A DNA stretch of 64,000 bases from NCBI RefSeq assembly GCF_045277565.1, contig NZ_CP123584.1, forward strand, positions 3,286,001 to 3,350,000, written 5' to 3'. The notes beneath the pieces were generated by a model. It had not been told where the DNA came from. It searched no databases and worked only from the letters and a program-made list of their open reading frames with translations. Within the stretch, counting starts at the first letter, position 1. Each line of letters starts with the position of its first letter. Source of the stretch: Aliisedimentitalea scapharcae. Its GTDB lineage: Bacteria > Pseudomonadota > Alphaproteobacteria > Rhodobacterales > Rhodobacteraceae. Of this stretch, positions 57,465 to 64,000 are shown one piece after another. Both the position numbers and the translations under genes were made by a program.

Positions 57465-58841
57465 CTAGATATGCAGCGCGGCACCCAACCCCATCAGTGC
57501 GGCCTCTTGCGTGGTTTCCCCCAGGGTGGGATGGGCGTGAATGGTGCCGGCGATATCGGCCAGGGTTGCCGCCATCTCGATGGCAAGCCCAAATTCCCCG
57601 GCCATCTCCGAGACACCCTGCCCCACAGCCTGAATGCCCAGAACCAGCCCCGTAGCGGGGTCCGAAACAATGCGCACAAACCCATCGGATCGCTCCATGG
57701 TGAGCGCACGACCATTGGCCTGGAACGGGAACAGCGACACTTTGGCTCCTTTGACCTGGGATGGTCCCTGTCCGACAGTGACGATCTCCGGGTCCGTGAA
57801 ACACACTGCCGGAATGGCGCGTTTGTCCCACCGCACCCGATGCCCGGCCAGATGTTCGGCAACCAATGTGCCCTGCGCTATCGCCCGGTGCGCCAGCATC
57901 GGTTCGCCGGTGATGTCGCCGATGGCATAGACGTCGCGCATCGAGGTGGCACATATGTCGTTGATGTGCAGGAATGGACCGTCGCGATCCAGTCCCAGAT
58001 CCTCGACGCCAAAGCCGTCCAGGACCGGACGTCGACCGACAGTCACCAGAACCTTGTCGGCGGGGATCTCTTCGGATCCTTCTGGGGTTTCGACCAACAG
58101 ATTCCCGGTGTCGGTCATCCCCTTTGCCCGCGCTTCCAGACGCACCTGGATGCCCAGATCCTGTAGTCGGGCCATCACGGGGCGGGTCAGGGGCGCATCA
58201 TATTGCGACAGGATATTGCGTTCGGCTTCGACCAATGTGACCCGCGCCCCAAGCTTTGCCATGGCCATGCCGATTTCGAGCCCGATGTAACCCGCGCCAA
58301 TCACGGCCAGATGATTGGGCACGGTACGCAGATCCAACGCCTCGGTCGAAGAAATCACCCGATCGCCAAATGGCAAAAAGGGCAGTTCAACCGGTGCCGA
58401 TCCGGTGGCCAGCACCAAATGTTGACAACGGATCAGCAGCGGGCCTTTGTCCGTATCCACGACCACCGATTTGCCGTCGCGAATCTGGGCATAGCCCCGG
58501 ACCACCCTGACGCCGGATTTCTTCAACAGCCCCGCGACCCCGCCCGTCAGCTTGGCCACCACGCTGTTCTTCCAATCGACCGTCTTGCCCAGGTCAATGG
58601 TTGCGGATCCGGCGCTGATGCCCAGAGCATTCTCACTGCCGGCGTGTTTGACGGTATCAAATTCCTGGGCTGCATGGATCAGCGCCTTGGACGGGATACA
58701 CCCCACGTTCAGGCACGTGCCCCCAGGAGAGCCCCCTTCAACAACCACGGTATCAATGCCCAGTTGCCCGGCACGAATGCCGCAAACATAGCCGCCCGGT
58801 CCGGCACCAATGATCAGGAGCTTGCAGGAGAGGTGTTGCAT
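57465..58841 (-). CDS. lpd: Dihydrolipoyl dehydrogenase (E3 of branched-chain complex)
   Basis: 458 residues. FAD-binding LLIIGAGPGGYVCGIRAG, redox disulfide GGTCLNVGCIPSKALI, NAD domain AVIGAGYIGLEIGMAMAKLG and FAD motif VYAIGDITGEPMLAHRA; C-terminal HAHPTLGETTQEAALMGLG with catalytic His-Glu. Start at 58841 (MQHLSCKLL) follows GGAG; the stop of bkdB is 2 bases away. Reoxidises the E2 lipoyl group of the branched-chain dehydrogenase. Confidence 0.94.
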   Translation of the reverse strand: MQHLSCKLLIIGAGPGGYVCGIRAGQLGIDTVVVEGGSPGGTCLNVGCIPSKALIHAAQEFDTVKHAGSENALGISAGSATIDLGKTVDWKNSVVAKLTGGVAGLLKKSGVRVVRGYAQIRDGKSVVVDTDKGPLLIRCQHLVLATGSAPVELPFLPFGDRVISSTEALDLRTVPNHLAVIGAGYIGLEIGMAMAKLGARVTLVEAERNILSQYDAPLTRPVMARLQDLGIQVRLEARAKGMTDTGNLLVETPEGSEEIPADKVLVTVGRRPVLDGFGVEDLGLDRDGPFLHINDICATSMRDVYAIGDITGEPMLAHRAIAQGTLVAEHLAGHRVRWDKRAIPAVCFTDPEIVTVGQGPSQVKGAKVSLFPFQANGRALTMERSDGFVRIVSDPATGLVLGIQAVGQGVSEMAGEFGLAIEMAATLADIAGTIHAHPTLGETTQEAALMGLGAALHI

Positions 58842-58842
58842 T

Positions 58843-60108
58843 TCACTCCTCCACAAAAATCAGCGCCGGGGTTTCCAGCAGGGTTTTTATCCGGTTCACG
58901 AACACCGCCGCGTCCCACCCGTCGATCACCCGGTGGTCAAAGCTGCACGAGATGTTCATCATCTTGCGCGGCACGAATTGGGTGCCGTCCCACTGCGGGC
59001 GCATGGCCATTTTGTTGATGCCAACAATGGCCACCTCGGGGTGGTTGATAATCGGTGTGGTGACAATGGCACCCAACGGGCCCAGAGACGTGATGGTGAG
59101 CGTTGATCCGGTCAATTCCTCGCGCACTGCCTTGCCGGTTCTGGCAGCTTCGGACAGGCGGGCAATTTCGCTGGCTGTGTCAAACAGCCCGCGGGTTTCG
59201 GCGTCGCGCAGCACCGGGACGATCAGGCCATTGTCGGTCATCGTCGCAATGCCCACATGCAGTGCGCGATGTCGACGGATGATACCCGCATTGTCATCAA
59301 AATGGGCGTTCATCTCAGGATGATCCCGCACCGCGCGCGCCAGCGCCGCGCAGACAAAGGGCAGCATGGTCAGCTTGGGCTTGTCCCCGCGATCCTTGTT
59401 CATCGTGGCGCGCAGATCCTCGACGCCTGTGACATCCACCTCCTCGACCACGGTGATATGGGGAATGCGGCTGTTGGCCAACGCCATACGGTCTGCAATC
59501 TTGCGGCGCAGCCCCACGACCTTGATCTCCTCCACCTCCGGTTTACGAACCGGCGAGTCTATCGGCGCAGCCGGGGCCTGTGCGCTTTGAAACATGGCGT
59601 CCAGATCACCATGCCCGATGCGTCCGCCCGGTCCCGTACCCCGTATCTGGCGCAAATCAATCCCGGCGTCGCGCGCCCGTTTGCGCACAGCTGGCGAGGC
59701 CAGAACATCCGCATGTTCCACACGCGGCGCAATAACCTGAGGGATCACAACCGGCGCAACCTCGGGCTCTGGCTTTGGTGCGGGCTCTGGTGCCTTTTCA
59801 CCCGCCGGTGCCGGGTCCGGATCGGCCACTGGTGCGGCCTGTTCAAACACATCCGGCACAGCTTCGCCTTCGGTTTCGATGCGCACCAACACAGCCCCCA
59901 CGGCCACCGTGTCGCCGATCTCGCCTCCGGTCCAGGTGACCTTTCCGTCATAAAGCGAGGGGATCTCAACCGTCGCCTTGTCGGTCATCACGGCGGCCAG
60001 GATATCATCCTCGCGCACCAGATCACCGGGTTTCACGTGCCATTCCACCAGCTCGGCTTCGGTCACGCCTTCACCAACATCCGGCAGTTTAATATCCAGT
60101 TCCTGCAT
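58843..60108 (-). CDS. bkdB: Branched-chain 2-oxoacid dehydrogenase E2 (lipoamide acyltransferase)
   Basis: 421 residues: one lipoyl domain (MTDKATVEIPSLYDGKV with lipoylated Lys), Pro/Ala linker with acidic EKAPEPAPKPEPEVAP, peripheral-subunit-binding domain (SPAVRKRARDAGIDLRQIRG) and catalytic domain with FDHRVIDGWDAAVFVNRI (HxxxDG-type His). Forms the core of the complex and makes isobutyryl-, isovaleryl- or 2-methylbutyryl-CoA. 3-base gap to E1 beta. Confidence 0.94.
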   Translation of the reverse strand: MQELDIKLPDVGEGVTEAELVEWHVKPGDLVREDDILAAVMTDKATVEIPSLYDGKVTWTGGEIGDTVAVGAVLVRIETEGEAVPDVFEQAAPVADPDPAPAGEKAPEPAPKPEPEVAPVVIPQVIAPRVEHADVLASPAVRKRARDAGIDLRQIRGTGPGGRIGHGDLDAMFQSAQAPAAPIDSPVRKPEVEEIKVVGLRRKIADRMALANSRIPHITVVEEVDVTGVEDLRATMNKDRGDKPKLTMLPFVCAALARAVRDHPEMNAHFDDNAGIIRRHRALHVGIATMTDNGLIVPVLRDAETRGLFDTASEIARLSEAARTGKAVREELTGSTLTITSLGPLGAIVTTPIINHPEVAIVGINKMAMRPQWDGTQFVPRKMMNISCSFDHRVIDGWDAAVFVNRIKTLLETPALIFVEE

Positions 60109-60111
60109 GGC

Positions 60112-61125
60112 TCAGACCTCCAAAACCTTGCGCAGCGCGCGTTCAATGCGGTCGGGGCCGGGGAAGTAATCCCATTCCTGCGCGTGCGGGTACGGCGCAT
60201 CCCAACCACAGACCCGTTCAATCGGTGCCTCCAGATGCCAGAAACAGGCCTCCTGCACTTCGGAGATCAATTCGGCCCCGAAACCAGAGGTCCGGGTTGC
60301 TTCATGCACGATAATGCAGCGGCCAGTCTTTTCGACCGACGTCTTGATGGTCTCCAGATCCAGCGGCAGGAGCGAGCGCAGGTCGATCACTTCGGCATCA
60401 ACACCGGTGTTTTGCACAGCTTGTTCCGCGACAAAGACCATGGTGCCATAGGCCAGGATCGTGACATCCGCGCCCGCGCGACAGACACGCGCCTTGCCCA
60501 ATTCGGTCTTGTAATATCCATCTGGAACATCGCCGCGTTCATGGCTGGACCAGCTCAGAGATTTGCCGCTGTGATCGCCATAAAACGGACCGTTGTACAG
60601 CCGCTTGGGTTCCAGAAAGATCACCGGGTCCGGGTCCTCGATCGACGCGATCAACAGCCCCTTGGCATCATGCGGGTTCGACGGCATCACGGTCTTCAGG
60701 CCTGCCACATGGGTAAACAACGCCTCTGGACTTTGGCTGTGGGTCTGACCGCCATAGATGCCGCCCCCCGTCGGCATACGGATGACCAGCGGACAGGTGA
60801 ACTGCCCATTCGACCGATGCCGAATGCGGGCGGCTTCCTGGGTGATCTGGTCATAAGCGGGGTACATGTAATCGGCGAACTGCACTTCGACACAAGGCTT
60901 GCGCCCATGCGCGGCCATGCCGATGGCGACGCCAACGATGGCGCTTTCGCTGATTGGCGTGTCAAACACCCGCTCTTCACCGAATTTCTCTTGCAACCCA
61001 GCAGTACAGCGAAACACGCCGCCAAAATACCCCACGTCCTCGCCAAACACCAACACACGCGGGTCCCGCGCCAGCATCACGTCCATGGCGTCGCGCAGCG
61101 CTTCGATCATTGTCATCACAGCCAT
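60112..61125 (-). CDS. bkdA2: Branched-chain 2-oxoacid dehydrogenase E1 beta
   Basis: 337 residues of the transketolase-like E1 beta. Motifs LVFGEDVGYFGGVFR (thiamine-binding Glu), DTPISESAIVGVAIGMA and LGKARVCRAGADVTILAYGT, end of E1 beta as in Pseudomonas BkdA2. Start at 61125 (MAVMTMIEAL) chosen; upstream frame runs into E1 alpha. One-base gap to E1 alpha stop. Confidence 0.94.
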   Translation of the reverse strand: MAVMTMIEALRDAMDVMLARDPRVLVFGEDVGYFGGVFRCTAGLQEKFGEERVFDTPISESAIVGVAIGMAAHGRKPCVEVQFADYMYPAYDQITQEAARIRHRSNGQFTCPLVIRMPTGGGIYGGQTHSQSPEALFTHVAGLKTVMPSNPHDAKGLLIASIEDPDPVIFLEPKRLYNGPFYGDHSGKSLSWSSHERGDVPDGYYKTELGKARVCRAGADVTILAYGTMVFVAEQAVQNTGVDAEVIDLRSLLPLDLETIKTSVEKTGRCIIVHEATRTSGFGAELISEVQEACFWHLEAPIERVCGWDAPYPHAQEWDYFPGPDRIERALRKVLEV

Positions 61126-61126
61126 C

Positions 61127-62365
61127 TCAGTACCCCATTTCCTGACGCTGCCGCCGCAGGTGGTCGGGCAGTTCGGCGTAGACATCGTTGAATATCTCGG
61201 CGGGCGACATCGGCACCGGGTTGACCAATGTGCCATGGGCCTCAACCCGTTTTTGTTCGGCGGTGACCTCTTCCAGGATCTGTGCCTGCACTTGGACGTG
61301 ACGCTCTTCGGACCAGAGACCCCGCGCGATCAAATGGGTTTTCAGTCGCTCGATCGGATCGCCCAGCGGCCAGGCCGACCCATCATCGCGCGGACGATAG
61401 GCCGACGGATCATCGGAGGATGAATGCGCCCCGAACCGATAGGTGAACCATTCGATCCCGACGGGGCCAAACCCGTTTGCCAGCCGATCCCGCGCCCAGC
61501 GCGACACCGCCGCCACGGCCAGATAGTCATTCCCATCCACGCGCAGCGACGGAATCCCATACCCCCGCATCCGCGCCGCATAGGTGCGCGCCGCGCCCGA
61601 CGCCACACCGGTATAGGTGGAAATGGCCCATTGGTTGTTGACCACATTCAGGATCACCGGCGGCTGATAGACGGACGCCATCAGCAGCGCCCCGTGGTAA
61701 TCGTTCGACGCCGTGGCCCCGTCACCGATCCAGGCGGTTGCGATCTTGCCGTCACCGCTGAGCGCGTTGGCCATGGCCCATCCCACCGCCTGCACGTACT
61801 GTGTGCCCAGATTCCCCGATACGGTGAAAAACCCAAAATCCCGCGCCGAATGCAGCACCGGCAGCTGGCGGCCGCGCAACGGGTCGAGGTCGTTTGAGTA
61901 ATACTGACCGAACAGCATTTCCAGCGGATAGTCATTGGCAACCAACAGGGTCTGCTGACGATAAGTCGGGAAATTCATGTCCCCCGGCAGCATCTGTCGC
62001 TGAAAGGCGCAGCCCACGGCCTCCTCTCCGGTACATTGCATGTAAAACGAGGTCTTGCCCTGGCGCTGCGCGGTGTGCATCCGTTTATCGATGGCGCGCA
62101 TGGTCATCATGTCGCGCAGCCCCTGCAACAGCAGATCACCACAGTCATCCCCCAGATAGTCGGCCCAGGGACCTACGGCATTGCCGTCATCGTCCAGCAC
62201 GCGGATCAACCCATTGGCATAATCGCGCGATGATCGCGCGTCCATGTCCAGCGACGGCACATCCAAAAGCCCCGTCTGGGGGATATCGATACCGGAAAAA
62301 TCCGGCTCATCTCCGGGGCGGGTCGGCGGTTTTGGGAACGTCAATTTGACCTTGCGTGGGGTCAT
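61127..62365 (-). CDS. bkdA1: Branched-chain 2-oxoacid dehydrogenase E1 alpha
   Basis: 412 residues, thiamine diphosphate-dependent decarboxylase alpha subunit. The motif WIGDGATASNDYHGALLMAS is the ThDP-binding GDG...N block, with FRFGAHSSSDDPSAYRP-like sequence (FGAHSSSDDPSAY) around the conserved phosphorylation-loop His. Start at 62365 with AAGGAG; upstream MTDKETG is the RBS region. First gene of bkdA1-bkdA2-bkdB-lpd, opposite the Lrp gene. Confidence 0.94.
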   Translation of the reverse strand: MTPRKVKLTFPKPPTRPGDEPDFSGIDIPQTGLLDVPSLDMDARSSRDYANGLIRVLDDDGNAVGPWADYLGDDCGDLLLQGLRDMMTMRAIDKRMHTAQRQGKTSFYMQCTGEEAVGCAFQRQMLPGDMNFPTYRQQTLLVANDYPLEMLFGQYYSNDLDPLRGRQLPVLHSARDFGFFTVSGNLGTQYVQAVGWAMANALSGDGKIATAWIGDGATASNDYHGALLMASVYQPPVILNVVNNQWAISTYTGVASGAARTYAARMRGYGIPSLRVDGNDYLAVAAVSRWARDRLANGFGPVGIEWFTYRFGAHSSSDDPSAYRPRDDGSAWPLGDPIERLKTHLIARGLWSEERHVQVQAQILEEVTAEQKRVEAHGTLVNPVPMSPAEIFNDVYAELPDHLRRQRQEMGY

Positions 62366-62697
62366 GCCTGTCTCCTTGTCGGTCATGCGCCCCGCAAAGG
62401 GGCGGGCGCCAGTCCCCCGGTAGGCCCGCGGGCATCAGAACCAGCGCAATGAAATTGCTGAAAGCAGGATATCCTGAGTATTGGCAAAATTGGCGTTGAT
62501 AGTTTGGATATATTTTCATTTATTCAAAATTATCTTCTGATATTTCCACCGTTACAGATTTTTGTTTTCCAAAATCACGCACACCCTATATATTCCTTGC
62601 ATCCTGGCACCAGGACCGACAAATGGTTTGCCCGTGACACGACAAGATGAATATTGTTTTGGAGATACCCCATCGTGATGAATTCTCTGGACCCGAC
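62366..62697. promoter_or_regulatory. Divergent bkd / lrp regulatory region
   Basis: 332 bases, conspicuously AT-rich from 62480 to 62600 (runs such as TATATTTTCATTTATTCAAAA). AT-rich, phased-looking tracts are typical Lrp-family binding ground, so the Lrp protein likely binds here to control the bkd operon and itself. No single palindrome stands out. An alternative lrp start at 62647 would lie inside. Confidence 0.6.
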
Positions 62698-63165
62698 ATG
62701 ACCACAATTACTGAAATGGATCGCAAGATCCTGCGTGCCCTGATGGAGGATGGACGTCAGCCCAACACTCAATTGGCTGAAACCGTCGGCCTGTCTCCCA
62801 GCCAGTGCTGGCAGCGGGTGCGCCGATTGGAAGAAGCAGGCATCATTGCGGGCTATCACGCACGGCTCAATCAGGAATTGATGGGAGTGCCCGAAATCGT
62901 GCTGGTGGAAATTACTCTGGAACGCAACGAAGGCTATCAGCTGGAACAGATCGGCCAGACTCTCGCCGAACTGCCCGAGGTGCTGGAGATGCATGTGACA
63001 TCTGGCGAATTTGACCTGTTCATCAAGATCGCGGTCAGCGGCACCCGCGGCTACGAGGAGTTCCTGAAAAACAAGCTGTATCGGATCTCGGGCATTCGCC
63101 ATTCCCGGTCGATTTTCTCGTTACGGTGTTTCAAGAACGAAATGTCCTATGTCCCGCACGGCTGA
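62698..63165 (+). CDS. Lrp/AsnC family regulator (BkdR-like)
   Basis: 155 residues: N-terminal helix-turn-helix (MDRKILRALMEDGRQPNTQL, VGLSPSQCWQRVRRLEEAG) and C-terminal RAM domain (VLVEITLERNEGYQLEQI, LEMHVTSGEFDLFIKIAV). The divergent position next to bkd genes is that of BkdR in Pseudomonas, an activator responding to branched-chain amino acids. Start: ATG at 62698 gives family length; 62647 is possible. RBS weak at both. Confidence 0.88.
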   Translation: MTTITEMDRKILRALMEDGRQPNTQLAETVGLSPSQCWQRVRRLEEAGIIAGYHARLNQELMGVPEIVLVEITLERNEGYQLEQIGQTLAELPEVLEMHVTSGEFDLFIKIAVSGTRGYEEFLKNKLYRISGIRHSRSIFSLRCFKNEMSYVPHG

Positions 63166-64000
63166 CCCTAGCCTCAAGGCGCTGGAGGTGTTCCAGCTGG
63201 TGGCACGCCTTGGGTCGGTTCAGGCGGTGGCGGTTGAATCCGGGCTGTCGATCAGCACCGTGTCGCATCACCTGAAATCCCTTGAGGCGCAGGTGGGTGT
63301 CGCTCTGTTGGACCACAAACGCCGCCCCATGGTGCTGACGCCGCAGGGGGCCGTGTTCCTGAAATACGTCGAAGAGGCGCTGCGTCTGATCCGCAAGGCC
63401 CGGTCCGAGGCCGTGGCAGGGGATACGATCGGCGTACGGTCCCTTCGGCTGGGGTTGATCGAAGATTTCGACAGCGACATCGCCCCGCAGCTGGCCGTGC
63501 AATTGGCCGAAACAATGCCATTCTGTGACTTTTCACATTTCACCCGCCCCAGCCATGACATCTTGCACCTGCTGCGCAACAGGCGCATTGACATCGGTCT
63601 GGCCTCGCGCCCGGTCGAAACGGTGAGCGACCTGCAGGAAAGCCAGATGCTGCGCGATCCTTTTGTATTGGCGTTGCCCGTCGGATACCACGCCACCCCA
63701 GAGGCGACGCTGGCCGGGGACACCGACCTGCCCCTGCTGCGCTATAGCACCGGCCAGATCGTCAGTGGTCAGATCGAAGCCCATCTGCGTCGCCTGCGCC
63801 TGTCGCACCCGCAACGCTTTGAAATCGAGAGCAACCAGACCATCATGGCAATGATTGCCGCCGGGGCCGGTTGGGCGATCACAACGCCGTTGTGCTACAT
63901 GCGCGCCAAACGATTCCAGGGACAGGTCCGCCTGCACCCGTTTCCAGGCAAAGGATTCGCCCGTTACATTTCCCTTTTTGCCTCGCCCGAATGTTCCGAA
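63149..64000 (+). CDS. LysR family regulator, 3' end cut off
   Basis: 284 residues visible, open to the window edge. N-terminal helix-turn-helix (ALEVFQLVARLGSVQAVAVE, then GLSISTVSHHLKSLEAQVGV) and periplasmic-binding-protein-like effector domain (RLGLIEDFDSDIAPQLAVQL, GLASRPVETVSDLQES). The ATG at 63149 overlaps the end of lrp by 17 bases in another frame, so the two regulators are cotranscribed. Target unknown; likely to the right of the window. Confidence 0.88.
   Translation, partial: MSRTADPSLKALEVFQLVARLGSVQAVAVESGLSISTVSHHLKSLEAQVGVALLDHKRRPMVLTPQGAVFLKYVEEALRLIRKARSEAVAGDTIGVRSLRLGLIEDFDSDIAPQLAVQLAETMPFCDFSHFTRPSHDILHLLRNRRIDIGLASRPVETVSDLQESQMLRDPFVLALPVGYHATPEATLAGDTDLPLLRYSTGQIVSGQIEAHLRRLRLSHPQRFEIESNQTIMAMIAAGAGWAITTPLCYMRAKRFQGQVRLHPFPGKGFARYISLFASPECSE

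Overview
The window looks like chromosomal DNA from a marine alphaproteobacterium of the Roseobacter group (Rhodobacteraceae). The evidence is high GC content with C-rich third codon positions, a TRAP transporter, acyl-CoA dehydrogenases and thiolase of the type common in that group, a PrpE-type propionyl-CoA synthetase beside TTTGCAA-type sites, and an SPOR/EamA/GST/Hint/sulfotransferase accessory set typical of roseobacters. The genus cannot be fixed by reading alone. I see no rRNA, tRNA, CRISPR array, integrase, transposase or prophage gene. 62 protein genes are supported, two of them cut by the window edges (mnmH on the left, a LysR regulator on the right).

Layout. 1-11.4 kb is housekeeping and mixed genes: mnmH, a MarR regulator, an SRAP (HMCES/YedK) protein, a TPR-sulfotransferase fusion, a DUF1992 protein, a periplasmic 5'-nucleotidase, a DUF952 protein, pyrD plus an ArsC-like protein, an MDR oxidoreductase, a MATE exporter and two hotdog thioesterases. 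11.5-20.7 kb is a fatty acid beta-oxidation island: two MerR paralogues, a 593-aa acyl-CoA dehydrogenase, a 70-residue orphan, an LCAD-like acyl-CoA dehydrogenase, a GST, thiolase, a cupin and a bifunctional FadB, closed by a terminator. 21.1-28.6 kb is accessory: a Hint-domain protein, a second sulfotransferase, a DMT transporter, an AAE1-like acyl-CoA synthetase, a DUF2892 protein under a strong inverted repeat, a membrane protein resembling a dead M48 peptidase, and an SPOR protein. 28.7-33.4 kb is a minus-strand nucleoside salvage operon (VOC-bicupin, cdd, deoA, deoB, upp) with a recognisable promoter/operator.

33.5-45.6 kb holds central metabolism: the malic enzyme-phosphotransacetylase fusion maeB, prpE preceded by an array of TTGCAA repeats, a methyltransferase, a three-gene secreted CxxxC operon ending in a Sco protein, an amidase, nadK and glyA. 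45.9-56.4 kb ends with a coherent catabolic cluster: an RpiR regulator diverging from an N-formylglutamate amidohydrolase-like hydrolase, a complete TRAP transporter, a glutamine-synthetase-family ligase, an aldehyde dehydrogenase and an iron alcohol dehydrogenase. I read this as a gamma-glutamylation route for an imported amino alcohol or similar amine. It is my best candidate for an undescribed pathway. 56.4-64 kb is branched-chain amino acid catabolism: a class IV aminotransferase and the four subunit genes of branched-chain 2-oxoacid dehydrogenase, diverging from an Lrp regulator that overlaps a LysR regulator.

Carbon flow links much of the window. Beta-oxidation, PrpE and branched-chain dehydrogenase all make acetyl- or propionyl-CoA. 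MaeB supplies pyruvate and NADPH from C4 acids made when growing on such substrates, and the regulators present (MerR x2, Lrp, probable PccR/ScfR sites) fit control by acyl-CoA or amino acid supply. Two intergenic elements at 45.7 and 53.7 kb share a 30-bp core (29/30 identical) and belong to one dispersed repeat family.
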